DNA of 64,000 nt from Streptomyces sp. 2114.4. Its GTDB lineage: Bacteria; Actinomycetota; Actinomycetes; Streptomycetales; Streptomycetaceae. This document shows, one piece after another, positions 22,873 through 34,573 of this stretch. A program made the position numbers and the translations under genes. The notes beneath the pieces were generated by a model. That model was given only the letters and a program-made list of their open reading frames with translations, had not been told where the DNA came from and made no database searches. The stretch covers positions 4,030,001 to 4,094,000 of the forward strand of contig NZ_FYEY01000001.1 of assembly GCF_900187385.1 (NCBI RefSeq), given 5' to 3'. Numbering within the stretch: position 1 is the first letter of the stretch; every line of letters starts with the position of its first letter.

Positions 22873-24459
22873 ATGGGTGAGGTCTTCGCCGGTCGGTATG
22901 AGCTGATCGACCCGATCGGACGGGGTGGGGTGGGCGCGGTCTGGCGCGCCTGGGACGCCCGGCGCCGCCGCTACGTTGCCGCCAAGGTGTTGCAGCAAAG
23001 CGACGCGCACACCCTGCTGCGCTTCGTCCGCGAACAGGCACTGCGGATCGACCATCCGCATGTGCTGGCCCCGGCGAGCTGGGCCGCGGACGACGACAAG
23101 GTGCTGTTCACCATGGATCTGGTGAACGGCGGCTCGCTGGCGCATCTGATCGGGGACTACGGCCCGCTGCCGCCGCGGTTCGTCTGCCTGCTCCTGGACC
23201 AGCTGCTGGCCGGGCTGGCCGCGGTGCACGCGGAAGGAGTGGTGCACCGTGACATCAAGCCGGCGAACGTCCTTCTGGAGGCCACCGGCACCGGCCGCCC
23301 GCATCTGCGGCTGTCGGACTTCGGCATCGCGATGCGCAAGGGTGAGCCGCGGCTGACCGAGGCCAACCTCGTGGTCGGGACGCCCGGATACTTCGCCCCG
23401 GAGCAACTGCAGGGCGCCGAACCGGACTTCCCCGCCGACCTGTTCGCGGTCGGCCTGGTCGCGCTCTATCTGATCACCGGCACCAAGCCGGACGCCGACG
23501 CCCTGGGCCGGCACTTCGGCCGGCACGGGATCCCGAACGCGCCCGAGGGGGTACCGGAGCCGCTGTGGCAGGTGCTGGCGTCCCTGGTGCACCCCGACCC
23601 GGAATCCCGGTTCAGGACGGCCACGGGGGCGCGTAAGGCGGTCCTCTCGACGGCGGAGCTGCTGCCCGACGCGACGCTCGAGGACGAGGTCGTCGAGGTC
23701 TTCGACCACATCGGCCCGCTCCCGGCCGGCTTCGGGGCGGACGGGCCGCTGCGGACCGGGGAGGCCGACGGGCCCGCGACGGCCGGTGCCACCGCGGGCA
23801 CCACGGCCGCCGCGCAGGTGTCCATGTCGGACACCGGAAGCTTCCATATCGCCCCGCCGGAGCCGAGCACCCCGCAGACTCCGGCACCGACACCGACACC
23901 GACACCGACGCCGACGCCGACTCCGCTGCCGGTGCCGGGCGGCCCGCCCACGGGGCACGGCGAGAGGCCCAGCGGCTTCGGTGAGACCCCCATGGGGCAC
24001 GGTGAGACGTCCACCGGGCACGGCATGACGTCCGCCGGCCAGAGCACCGCGCCCACCGGCCACGGCGGCCCTGCCACCGGCCACACCTCGGCCTCCACCG
24101 GCCACGGCGGTCCTGCTGCCGGCCACGGCGTCCCGACCGGCCAGGGCGCGCCGACCGGCCAGGGCGCTGCGACCGGCCCCGGCACGGCCTCCGGCGGGCT
24201 GCCCCTGACGCCGCCCCCGGCGCCCGTGTACCGGCCCACGGCCGCCGTCCACCACGGACACTCCGCGACCCGCCCCTATACGGCGGGCCCTCACCCGGTC
24301 CCCGGACCGCCCCCGGGCGGCACCCCCGTCGCCGGGCCGGCCACCATGCCTCCCGTCCCGTACCGGAAACCGGGACCGCCCCCGAAGGTCGCGATCCCGG
24401 TGCTGGTCGTGGCGCTGCTGTGCATCGCGGTCGGCGTGTGGGCCCTGGCGGCCGCCTGA
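22873..24459 (+). CDS. Membrane-anchored serine/threonine protein kinase
   Basis: 528 residues. An N-terminal Hanks-type kinase (about 8-260) has the glycine loop IGRGGVGAVW, Lys38 in AAKVL, the catalytic VHRDIKPANVLL with Asp127, DFG at 149-151 and GTPGYFAPEQ. A long low-complexity linker follows with a run of Thr-Pro repeats and many Gly-His-Gly units, ending in one membrane span (about 508-526) at the extreme C-terminus, so the kinase is cytosolic and there is no extracellular sensor domain. Start ATG at 22873. Confidence 0.9.
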   Translation: MGEVFAGRYELIDPIGRGGVGAVWRAWDARRRRYVAAKVLQQSDAHTLLRFVREQALRIDHPHVLAPASWAADDDKVLFTMDLVNGGSLAHLIGDYGPLPPRFVCLLLDQLLAGLAAVHAEGVVHRDIKPANVLLEATGTGRPHLRLSDFGIAMRKGEPRLTEANLVVGTPGYFAPEQLQGAEPDFPADLFAVGLVALYLITGTKPDADALGRHFGRHGIPNAPEGVPEPLWQVLASLVHPDPESRFRTATGARKAVLSTAELLPDATLEDEVVEVFDHIGPLPAGFGADGPLRTGEADGPATAGATAGTTAAAQVSMSDTGSFHIAPPEPSTPQTPAPTPTPTPTPTPTPLPVPGGPPTGHGERPSGFGETPMGHGETSTGHGMTSAGQSTAPTGHGGPATGHTSASTGHGGPAAGHGVPTGQGAPTGQGAATGPGTASGGLPLTPPPAPVYRPTAAVHHGHSATRPYTAGPHPVPGPPPGGTPVAGPATMPPVPYRKPGPPPKVAIPVLVVALLCIAVGVWALAAA

Positions 24460-24512
24460 GACCACGCCGCGGACCGGTGGCGGCGGGGGCCCGCCGGCCC
24501 CTGAAACCCCCG

Positions 24513-26003
24513 TTACCAGCCCCGTGGAGGCCCGAACTGCGTATTCTGCTGCGCCTGTTGGGTCGTCTGTGTCGGCTGACCCGGCTGTCCCGGCTGTCCT
24601 GGTGGTGACGGCTGTGACGACTGTCCCGGCTGACCCGGCTGACCCGGCAGTGCGGGCTGCCCGAGCGGGCCACCGGGACCGGCCGGGCCACCAGGGCCGA
24701 CCGCCGCGGCCGGTGCACCGGCCGTTGACCTTCGCGCCACCAGCGTCCACGCGCCCAGTCCCAGCAGCAGCACCACCCCCGTGCCGATCCCCGTGTAGGC
24801 CACCGTCATCAGGGTGCCGCTCTTCGCCGCCTGCTGTGCGGTCTGACCCTTCCGCGCCGACTCACGGTCTCCGGACGTGACGGAGAAGGTGCCGGTCGGC
24901 TCGGCGTAGCCGGGCCCGGCCTTGGCGGCGCCGCGGACATCCACCCGGAGGGTGAGTTCCGCGCCCTTGGGGAAGAACCGCGCGGCGTCGGGGTGCAGGC
25001 TGACCTCGAGGTAGTACCAGCCGGCGAACCGCATCGCGCTGACCGGGCCGACCGGCTGGAAGCGGTTGCCGTACGCCACCGGCGCGGTGAACTCCTTCGC
25101 GGCGACCGGTTTCCCGGTGTACGCGACGAAGGAGAGGTCGTCGACCGCACCACGCGCCGGGTTGTAGACCCCCAGCCCGAGCATCCGGGCGAGGAAACCG
25201 GAGGAGCCGGAGGGCGCGTTCGGCAGCTCCGCGCTCAGGTTGAGCCGCTGTCCCCAGTCCACCGGTACGCGGTAGAAGCGGGTCTCGCCCGGCCTGATCC
25301 GGTCCTTCCATACCCCGGAGTCGACCGAGCCCGCGTCGTTGAAGCCGGTGCCTCCCTTGGCGCTGCGCTTGGTGGTGTCCGTGCGCGGGGCGGGCGTGAC
25401 GGTGCTCCAACTGCCCTGGCCCGGCCGGGCGGGCGTGGTGCCCTTGAGCGGCGGCTCGTCGAGGTAGTCCAGTTCGAGCGGCCAGGCGTCGGAGCCGGAC
25501 TTCGCCGACCCCTCGCGGGTGATCACCAGGTAGTACGGGCCGGCCTTCTGACACCCCGTGCGGTCGGCGCCGATACGACGGGTGGCGTAGTCGGCGATCG
25601 GATAGGCCATCCCGCCGCCGTGGAAGGACGGATGGGCGCCCGTGTCGCAGGTCGTGCCGTCGCTGGCCTGGACATTGACGGTCAGTCTGTCGCCGTAGTC
25701 CGCGACCTTGGTCCCGGGCCGGGGCGCCGCGACGGCAGAGAAGTAGGCGCTGGTCCTGTCGTCCAGGGAGACGGCGTAGTACTTCTTCTCACCGCGCTTG
25801 ATGGAGTCGGTGTGCAGTCCGGGCTTGAGCTGCGGGGCATCCGCGGTACTGGTGCTGCCCTTGATCGCCGTGGCGCCGTCCCCCGTCCGGTAACCCGGGA
25901 CGGTCTCGGCCGAGGCCACACCCACCGCCCCCGGAAGGATCACCACCACGGCGAGCGCCGCCAGTACGGCTATGCCCCTGTTCGTCGTGCGCCCCGTCAC
26001 CAC
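24513..26003 (-). CDS. Secreted, membrane-anchored protein of unknown function
   Basis: 496 residues. Signal peptide at about 1-33 (GIAVLAALAVVVILPGAVGVASA), a large extracellular beta-rich region up to about 390 with PYYLVITREGS and WYYLEVSLHPDA segments resembling pre-peptidase-type jelly-roll modules, one membrane span (about 400-430), and a cytosolic tail rich in Pro, Gly and Gln. Conserved near this position in Streptomyces to my knowledge, but I do not recognise a function. GTG start at 26003 with AGGGG upstream; convergent to the kinase gene. Confidence 0.75.
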   Translation of the reverse strand: MVTGRTTNRGIAVLAALAVVVILPGAVGVASAETVPGYRTGDGATAIKGSTSTADAPQLKPGLHTDSIKRGEKKYYAVSLDDRTSAYFSAVAAPRPGTKVADYGDRLTVNVQASDGTTCDTGAHPSFHGGGMAYPIADYATRRIGADRTGCQKAGPYYLVITREGSAKSGSDAWPLELDYLDEPPLKGTTPARPGQGSWSTVTPAPRTDTTKRSAKGGTGFNDAGSVDSGVWKDRIRPGETRFYRVPVDWGQRLNLSAELPNAPSGSSGFLARMLGLGVYNPARGAVDDLSFVAYTGKPVAAKEFTAPVAYGNRFQPVGPVSAMRFAGWYYLEVSLHPDAARFFPKGAELTLRVDVRGAAKAGPGYAEPTGTFSVTSGDRESARKGQTAQQAAKSGTLMTVAYTGIGTGVVLLLGLGAWTLVARRSTAGAPAAAVGPGGPAGPGGPLGQPALPGQPGQPGQSSQPSPPGQPGQPGQPTQTTQQAQQNTQFGPPRGW

Positions 26004-26246
26004 GAGCCACCCCTCATCGGATCGGAATTCCCGGCGCCGGCCCGCGGCTTCCCGCAGACTCGTCCACAGGCCGCCGCGAGACCGGCCGGCAGCAGCACGC
26101 CCCCACGCCGACCGCGACGGCCATCACACGTCCTGTGAGTCATCTTCCACCGCCGCCCCGCGTGCCGTACGCGGAGGCCGGGGAATCGCCCCGGGAGCGT
26201 CGGTCCGGCCACGACCACACCGGCGTGACGTCCCCCTTCAACGGAT

Positions 26247-26260
26247 GTTCCACGTGAAAC
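26247..26260. promoter_or_regulatory. parS-like ParB binding site (1 mismatch)
   Basis: GTTCCACGTGAAAC differs from GTTTCACGTGAAAC at one position. Located about 11 kb from oriC on the gyrA side, opposite the main group of parS sites. Confidence 0.6.
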
Positions 26261-26410
26261 ATCCGCACCCTCGGCCACCGCGCGGCACCAACCCTCGGAA
26301 TCTTTGCTTCTGCAAGCAAATGGTGTGCTTTAGCGAATCCAAGGGGAGTGCCGTCCCGCTCCGACAACGACATCCAGCCACCCCGCGGCAGCCACCACCC
26401 CCACCGCAGA

Positions 26411-26465
26411 ACACCCCGCACACCCCGCACGCCCCACACGCCGCACACGCCGCACACGCCGCACC
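26411..26465. repeat. Short tandem repeats (CACACCCCG / CACACGCCG)
   Basis: About six units of eight to nine bases of the form CACACGCCG or CGCACACCC in succession. Likely a slippage-generated simple repeat; no coding or CRISPR character. Confidence 0.6.
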
Positions 26466-26564
26466 TGCCAGACTTCCCGCACCCGCCCCAGGACGCACGA
26501 AACCCCGATCACCCAGGGGCAATCGGGGCTCGTACGAACCTGTGCTGCTGTGCTGTGGGGGGTC

Positions 26565-26699
26565 TCAGACACCCGAACCTGCGGGCACGGAGTCGGTCGC
26601 CTCCGTCCACAGATCCTGCTCGGCGCGATCCGCCTGGATCTGGCGGTACACGAGGAGCCCGCCGATGGCGGCCAGTGCGACCAGGAGAAGCTTCTTCAC
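26565..26699 (-). CDS. DLW-39 family small membrane protein (44 aa)
   Basis: A 44-codon gene. The product starts MKKLLLVALAAIGGLLVYRQ, a single membrane span, followed by a charged segment containing DLW at residues 29-31 (AEQDLWTEATDSV). This is the DLW-39 family found in Actinobacteria near gyrA and tRNA-Ile. GTG start at 26699 with GAGG eight bases upstream. Function unknown. Too small to appear in coarse gene lists. Confidence 0.85.
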   Translation of the reverse strand: MKKLLLVALAAIGGLLVYRQIQADRAEQDLWTEATDSVPAGSGV

Positions 26700-26845
26700 C
26701 GCGCGACCTCGTCTTTCGTTGACGTAGGGGACCTATGTCGGCCGATGATACACACCGGCCGATACCGATTGGTTACCTAGCCCGCGGTCGGCAACACCTC
26801 GTCCGAGGCCGCTGCCGCGAGCCAACTTCCGCCTCCGTACAACGA

Positions 26846-26881
26846 ATCGGCCCGGCCGGGGAGTTCCCCGGCCGGGCCGAT
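26846..26881 (-). terminator. Strong terminator downstream of tRNA-Ile
   Basis: Perfect 17-bp arms (ATCGGCCCGGCCGGGGA and its complement) separated by two bases, starting eight bases after the tRNA-Ile 3' end. It also isolates the DLW-39 gene from upstream transcription. Confidence 0.85.
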
Positions 26882-26889
26882 CGGTGCGG

Positions 26890-26963
26890 TGCGGCTACCA
26901 GGACTTGAACCTGGGGCCTCTTCCTTATCAGGGAAGCGCTCTAACCGTCTGAGCTATAGCCGC
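26890..26963 (-). tRNA. tRNA-Ile (anticodon GAT)
   Basis: A 74-base cloverleaf: acceptor GCGGCTA/TAGCCGC with A73, D arm AGCTCAGACGGTTAGAGC, anticodon loop CTGATAA with GAT, and T arm CAGGTTCAAGTCCTG. No encoded CCA. Located between gyrA/DUF3566 and tRNA-Ala as in other Streptomyces. Confidence 0.97.
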
Positions 26964-27051
26964 GCGCTCGCTGCAACGAAAGATTAGCGCACTTCAGAGG
27001 CGTTCCCAAAATCGGTTCCGGGAGCCCCCCGAACGCCCTCCCGTGCGGGGG

Positions 27052-27735
27052 TCACTCATCCTCGGCGAGGGTGAGCTCCACCCCGCCGACGAAGCCCGCC
27101 GACAGGTTGTAGATGAAGGCCCCGAGCGTGCCCAGCGCGGTCGCCAGCACCACGTCGATCACCGCGATGACCGAGGTGAACAGCACCACCCGCGGCAGCG
27201 ACAGGAACGACTGCAGATCGAAGCCGGCACCGTCGCCGGAGCCGGTGGCCTCGCTGAGCGTCCCGCCGACCGCGGAGAAGACGCCCATCGCGTTCATGAC
27301 CATCCACAGCACGGCGGCCGCCACGACCGTGCAGATGCCCAGCGCGATGGAGAGCAGGAAGCTGACCTTCATGACCGACCACGGATCGGCGCGGGCCACC
27401 CGCAGCCGGGCCTTGCGGGTGCGGGGGACCGTGCCGGCGCCCGTACGCGGGCGGCGCACCGCCTGCCCGCCGCCGTCCTGCCCACCGCCGGTGGGGTACG
27501 CCTGAGGCGGCTGGTACGGCTGCTGGGAGCCGCCCTCGGGGGCGCGCCCCTGGGGCTGCGGTTGCGGCTGACGGGTATCGGTCACGGGTCCCCCTTGGTG
27601 TGAGCCCTCGTCTCGGGGGCCGGTGTCAGAAACGGCAGAGCCACGGGCGCTGTCCTCCGTCACGGTTGCGGGTCCGGACGGGGAGTCCTTCTTCGCTCCC
27701 GATCCACCCGCCGCAGCGCCCGTGGCTCCACTCAC
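27052..27735 (-). CDS. DUF3566 transmembrane protein
   Basis: 227 residues. A disordered N-terminal half rich in Gly, Gln and Pro, a conserved basic segment RKARLRVARADPWSVMKVSF, and two membrane spans (about 122-148 and 180-210), ending in the LSAGFVGGVELTL motif. This is the DUF3566 family that follows gyrA in most Actinobacteria. It starts at a GTG 15 bases after the gyrA stop with GAGGAG upstream, so it is co-transcribed with gyrA. Function unproven. Confidence 0.88.
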   Translation of the reverse strand: MSGATGAAAGGSGAKKDSPSGPATVTEDSARGSAVSDTGPRDEGSHQGGPVTDTRQPQPQPQGRAPEGGSQQPYQPPQAYPTGGGQDGGGQAVRRPRTGAGTVPRTRKARLRVARADPWSVMKVSFLLSIALGICTVVAAAVLWMVMNAMGVFSAVGGTLSEATGSGDGAGFDLQSFLSLPRVVLFTSVIAVIDVVLATALGTLGAFIYNLSAGFVGGVELTLAEDE

Positions 27736-27750
27736 GACCTACTCCTCGTG

Positions 27751-30375
<2,625 letters not shown>

Positions 30376-30425
30376 GGTGGTTCAAAGTCCTTTCGAGCTG
30401 CGGCTGTTGTTCGGGCCGACAGGGC

Positions 30426-32456
30426 TCAGATGTCGAGGAAGCGGACGTCCTTGGCGTTGCGCTGGATGAACGAGCGGCGCGCCTCGACGTCCTCGCCCAT
30501 CAGCACGGAGAACAGGTCGTCCGCACGGGCCGCGTCGTCCAGCGAGACCTGACCGAGGACCCGGTGGTCGGTGTCCATGGTCGTGATCCGCAGCTCCTCG
30601 GCGTTCATCTCGCCGAGACCCTTGAACCGCTGGATCGAGTCCTCGCGGATCCGCTTGCCGTTCTGCTTGCCGATCTCGATCAGCGCGTCCCGCTCCGCGT
30701 CGGAGTAGGCGTACTCGAAGTCGTCCCGGCCCCACTTGATCTTGTACAGCGGCGGGCGGGAGAGGTAGACGTGCCCCGCCTCGACCAGCGGCCGCATGAA
30801 GCGGAAGAGGAAGGTGAGCAGCAGGGTGTTGATGTGCTGACCGTCGACGTCGGCGTCCGCCATCAGGATGATCTTGTGATAGCGGAGCTTGTCGATGTCG
30901 AAGTCCTCGTGCACGCCCGTGCCGAACGCCGAGATCAGCGCCTGGACCTCGTTGTTCTGCAGGATCTTGTCGACCCTGGCCTTCTCGACGTTGAGGATCT
31001 TGCCTCGGATCGGCAGGATCGCCTGGTACTCCGGGTTGCGGCCGGACTTGGCCGAGCCACCGGCGGAGTCACCCTCGACGATGAAGATTTCGCACTTCTC
31101 GGGGTCGTTGGACTGGCAGTCGCTCAGCTTGCCCGGCAGCGACGCCGTCTCCAGCAGGCCCTTGCGGCGGGTCAGATCGCGCGCCTTGCGGGCGGCCACA
31201 CGCGCGGTCGCGGCCTGGATGCCCTTGCGGATGATGTCCGCGGCCTCGTTGGGGTTGCGGTCCAGCCAGTCGTTGAGGTGTTCGTGGACCACCTTCTGGA
31301 CGAAGGTCTTCACCTCGGTGTTGCCCAGCTTGGTCTTGGTCTGGCCCTCGAACTGCGGCTCGGCGAGCTTGACCGAGATGATCGCCGTCAGACCCTCGCG
31401 GATGTCCTCACCCGTGAGGTTGTCGTCCTTCTCGCGCAGCAGCTTCTTGTCGCGCGCGTAACGGTTGATCAGACCGGTCAGCGCGGCGCGGAAGCCCTCT
31501 TCGTGGGTGCCGCCCTCGTGGGTGTGGATGATGTTCGCGAAGCTGTAGACACCCTCGCTGTACTGGGTGTTCCACTGCATCGCCAGCTCGACCGAGAGCT
31601 GCCGCTCCTTGTCCTCGGCGTCCACCGAGATCACCGTCGGGTGCACCAGCTCGCCCTTGCGCGAGTTGAGGTACGTCACGAAGTCGACGATGCCGCCCTC
31701 GTAGTGGTACCGCACCGAGAGCGGCTTGCCCTCCTCGTCCACGTGGTCCGGGCGCTCGTCGGTCAGCGCGATCGTCAGACCCTTGTTGAGGAACGCCATC
31801 TCCTGGAAGCGCCGCGACAGCGTCTCGAAGCTGTACGTCGTCGTCTCGAAGATGTCGCCGTCGGCCCAGAACGTCACCGAGGTGCCGGAGTCGTCGGTCG
31901 GCTCGTGCTTGGCCAGCGGCGCGGTCGGGACGCCGAGCTTGTACTCCTGCGTCCAGCGGTAGCCGTCCGTGCGGACCTCGACCGCCACTCGCTGCGACAG
32001 CGCGTTCACGACGGAGACACCCACGCCGTGCAGACCACCGGAGACCGCGTAGCCGCCGCCGCCGAACTTACCGCCGGCGTGCAGCACCGTCATCACGACC
32101 TCGACGGCCGGCTTGTTCTCCGACGGCACGATGCCGACCGGGATACCGCGGCCGTTGTCGACGACGCGGACACCGCCGTCGGCCAGGATCGTGACCTCGA
32201 TGGTGTCGGCGTGCCCCGCCAGCGCCTCGTCGACGGAGTTGTCGACGACCTCCTGCACGAGGTGGTGCAGACCGCGCTCACCTGTCGAGCCGATGTACAT
32301 GCCAGGGCGCTTACGGACCGCGTCCAGGCCTTCGAGGACGGTGATCGCACTGGCGTCGTACGACTTCTCCACCGCGGAGTCGCCCATGGCGCCGGCAGGA
32401 ACCCCCTCTTCAGTAGAAGCCGTCTTGTTCTCGTTGAGGTCGCCGGAGTCGGCCAC
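30426..32456 (-). CDS. gyrB: DNA gyrase subunit B
   Basis: 676 residues. GHKL ATPase domain (VLEGLDAVRKRPGMYIGS, GRGIPVGI, SGGLHGVGVSVVNAL), transducer domain and TOPRIM domain (IVEGDSAGGSAKSGR, ADADVDGQH). Provides the ATPase and metal site of gyrase. The GTG start at about 32456 (ADSGDLNENKTAS) is chosen over a frame extending to 32600, because the extension is basic, proline-rich and unlike GyrB; another start a few codons downstream is possible. Followed by gyrA. Confidence 0.97.
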   Translation of the reverse strand: MADSGDLNENKTASTEEGVPAGAMGDSAVEKSYDASAITVLEGLDAVRKRPGMYIGSTGERGLHHLVQEVVDNSVDEALAGHADTIEVTILADGGVRVVDNGRGIPVGIVPSENKPAVEVVMTVLHAGGKFGGGGYAVSGGLHGVGVSVVNALSQRVAVEVRTDGYRWTQEYKLGVPTAPLAKHEPTDDSGTSVTFWADGDIFETTTYSFETLSRRFQEMAFLNKGLTIALTDERPDHVDEEGKPLSVRYHYEGGIVDFVTYLNSRKGELVHPTVISVDAEDKERQLSVELAMQWNTQYSEGVYSFANIIHTHEGGTHEEGFRAALTGLINRYARDKKLLREKDDNLTGEDIREGLTAIISVKLAEPQFEGQTKTKLGNTEVKTFVQKVVHEHLNDWLDRNPNEAADIIRKGIQAATARVAARKARDLTRRKGLLETASLPGKLSDCQSNDPEKCEIFIVEGDSAGGSAKSGRNPEYQAILPIRGKILNVEKARVDKILQNNEVQALISAFGTGVHEDFDIDKLRYHKIILMADADVDGQHINTLLLTFLFRFMRPLVEAGHVYLSRPPLYKIKWGRDDFEYAYSDAERDALIEIGKQNGKRIREDSIQRFKGLGEMNAEELRITTMDTDHRVLGQVSLDDAARADDLFSVLMGEDVEARRSFIQRNAKDVRFLDI

Positions 32457-32778
32457 GAAGCGCCCTTTCTGGCACAGCACGAGCCCTTCCGCGCCTGCGG
32501 GGATCACCCCTGGGAAGACAGGCGGGCGGGGCTGCGTCGTTCGACATGTTCCGCGAGTGGGCGGAATTGGCACCAGTCTACCGGTAGCGCCGACACTCAT
32601 GGGGGTTTGCAGGTACCTGAGTCGTCATGTGCCGCCCTGAACTGGCGTCCGCCGACTCCCCATATTCGAGAAGGGGCCCCAGGACGCTCACACGGGCACT
32701 CAGCGCTTCGGACTGTCAACCGGCGGCTACCGTGAGCGGAGTCTCATCCGCCTCACCCGTAGAGGGGGGTCACAGGGG
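32457..32778 (-). promoter_or_regulatory. Upstream region of gyrB
   Basis: About 320 bases between dciA and gyrB without a supportable gene. On the - strand a perfect TTGACA occurs at about 32719-32714; no convincing -10 follows at 17 bases. Gyrase promoters are supercoiling-sensitive in Streptomyces (established for gyrBA); the site here is a guess. Confidence 0.35.
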
Positions 32779-33315
32779 TCAGCCGTAGGTGTCGCCGGGG
32801 CCCTTGCTGCCCGGTGCCCGCAGCGATCCGTACCGGCGCGCGGGACCCCCGGGACCGAGCACCTTGATGACCTTTACGGTGCCGTGGCCCAGGTCCTCGT
32901 TGAGGCGGGCCACCAGCGTCGGGGCCAGCAGCCGCAGCTGCGTCGCCCAGGCCGTCGAATCGCACTGGACGGTCAGGACCCGGGCGTCCTCGTCGTACTT
33001 CTGCGGCTCGCAGTGCTGCGCCACCTCGGGCCCGACCAGCTGCGGCCAGCGCCCCATCACCCCGCCGACCGCGGCCGGGGTCTCCCAGCCGCGTTCCGTG
33101 ATCAGCCGGTTGATCGCCGCACCGAGCGGCAGCGGATCGCGGCCGTCCGCCCGCGCGCCGGAGCGCAGTCCCCCGCGCCGGGCCTGCTTCTTCTGCTGCG
33201 CGGCCGCGCCCCGCGCCCGCGCCTGCTCCTTGGCGGCGACCAGCGCCTGCCGGGCCAGATCCACACCGGAGAGCTCAGGGGAAGGCTGGGGCGGGCCGGG
33301 CTGCTCCTCGCTCAC
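32779..33315 (-). CDS. dciA: DciA-type DUF721 protein (probable replicative helicase loader)
   Basis: 178 residues. A charged N-terminal segment (KEQARARGAAAQQKKQARR) and a DUF721 domain (about 75-165) with RWPQLVGPEVAQHCEPQKYD and VQCDSTAWATQLRLLAPTLV. DUF721/DciA proteins load the replicative helicase DnaB in bacteria lacking DnaC or DnaI. The GTG start at 33315 overlaps the recF stop (GTGA), so it is translated together with recF. A longer frame upstream lies inside recF and is rejected. Confidence 0.88.
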   Translation of the reverse strand: MSEEQPGPPQPSPELSGVDLARQALVAAKEQARARGAAAQQKKQARRGGLRSGARADGRDPLPLGAAINRLITERGWETPAAVGGVMGRWPQLVGPEVAQHCEPQKYDEDARVLTVQCDSTAWATQLRLLAPTLVARLNEDLGHGTVKVIKVLGPGGPARRYGSLRAPGSKGPGDTYG

Positions 33316-34502
33316 GGGGTCACCTTCTCCGCGGTGCCGCCGGACACCGCATAGCGCGCCCCGGCCAGCGCGCCCGGCACATCGTCGTCCACCGCGGCCG
33401 TCACCAGCACCTGCTCGCCCGGGGCCACCAGCTCCGCCAGCCGCTCGCGGCGCCGCGCGTCCAGCTCGGCGAAGACGTCGTCGAGCACCAGCACCGGCTC
33501 GCCCGCCCGTCGCCCGCCACCGCCCCCGTCCGAGGGCCCTCCGGGCCCGCCCATCGGACTCTCGGCCCGCAGCAGGTCGTACGAGGCCAGCCGCAGCGCC
33601 AGCGCGTACGACCACGACTCGCCATGGCTGGCGTACCCCTTCGCCGGGAGCTGACCCAGCTTGAGCACCAGATCGTCGCGGTGCGGGCCGACCAGCGTCA
33701 CCCCGCGCTCGATCTCTCCCTTACGGGCCTCGCCGAGCGCCGCCAGCAGCACGCCGTACAGCTCCTCGCGGGTCCCGGCGGCGGCCATCGCCTCGCCCGC
33801 CGAGCCGCGGTACTCCAGCGCCAGCGGTCCGCCGCCCGGCGCCAGCTGTTGATAGGCCTTGTCCGCGAGCGGCTGCAGCGCGGCGATCAGATCGAGCCGC
33901 TGCGCCAGCAGCTCGGCGCCCGCGCGGGCCAGATGCTGGTCCCACACGTCCAGCGTCGACAGATCCATCTGCCGCCCGCCGTGCCTGCGCGCCAGCGCCG
34001 CGGTCTTCAACAGGGTGTTGCGCTGCTTGAGGACGCGGTCGTAGTCCGAGCGCACCCCGGCCATCCGCGGCGACCGCGCGGTGATCAGCTCGTCCAGGAA
34101 CCGCCGCCGCTCGCCCGGATCGCCCTTGACCAGCGCCAGGTCCTCCGGCGCGAACAGCACCGTCCGGACGATCCCCAGCACATCCCGCGGCCTGACCTGG
34201 GACGACCTGTTGATCCTGGCGCGGTTGGCCTTGCCCGGGTTGAGCTCCAGCTCGACCAGCTGCTGCCGCTCGCCCTGGACGACCGCGGCCCGGACGACCG
34301 CCCGCTCGGCGCCCATCCGCACCAGCGGGGCATCCGAGGAGACCCGGTGGCTGCCGAGCGTCGCCAGATAGCCGACCGCTTCGACCAGATTGGTCTTGCC
34401 CTGGCCGTTGGGGCCCACGAAAGCCGTGACGCCCGGGTCGAGCGGAACCTCGACCCGGGCGTACGAGCGGAAGTCGGCGAGGGACAGATGCGTGATGTGC
34501 AT
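33312..34502 (-). CDS. recF: DNA replication/repair protein RecF
   Basis: 396 residues: Walker A GPNGQGKTN, the SMC-like ABC signature region and a late Walker B (VLVLDDVFAELD). RecF loads RecA at gaps together with RecOR. The ATG at 34502 (MHITHLSLADFRSY) matches the conserved N-terminus. An insertion rich in Gly (GGPGGPSDGGGGG) near residue 330 makes it somewhat longer than the usual 370-380 residues. Confidence 0.97.
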   Translation of the reverse strand: MHITHLSLADFRSYARVEVPLDPGVTAFVGPNGQGKTNLVEAVGYLATLGSHRVSSDAPLVRMGAERAVVRAAVVQGERQQLVELELNPGKANRARINRSSQVRPRDVLGIVRTVLFAPEDLALVKGDPGERRRFLDELITARSPRMAGVRSDYDRVLKQRNTLLKTAALARRHGGRQMDLSTLDVWDQHLARAGAELLAQRLDLIAALQPLADKAYQQLAPGGGPLALEYRGSAGEAMAAAGTREELYGVLLAALGEARKGEIERGVTLVGPHRDDLVLKLGQLPAKGYASHGESWSYALALRLASYDLLRAESPMGGPGGPSDGGGGGRRAGEPVLVLDDVFAELDARRRERLAELVAPGEQVLVTAAVDDDVPGALAGARYAVSGGTAEKVTP

Positions 34503-34573
34503 GACTGAGCGCCGACCTCCCCCGGCGGTTGCCACCGGTTACTGCGGTGGTTACTGCTTCTTGTTGCTGCTTG

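Larger units (their letters stand above)
26004..26564. other. Non-coding stretch with a parS-like site and short tandem repeats
   Basis: No gene I can support in about 560 bases. It holds the upstream region of the secreted-protein gene, one near-perfect parS (26247-26260) and a CACACGCCG-type tandem repeat (about 26411-26465). Open frames here encode only low-complexity Gly/Val/Arg-rich or Pro/His-rich peptides generated by the repeats. Confidence 0.5.

Noticed and set aside
23880..24180. Repetitive DNA in the kinase gene as a mobile element or CRISPR
   Set aside because: The repeats are codon-periodic (Thr-Pro and Gly-His-Gly units) within an open kinase gene; they encode its linker.
26411..26465. 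CRISPR-like repeat array
   Set aside because: Units are 8-9 bases, contiguous and without spacers; it is a simple tandem repeat.
30564..32735. 723-codon open frame antisense to gyrB
   Set aside because: Same reason; GyrB on the - strand has every family motif.
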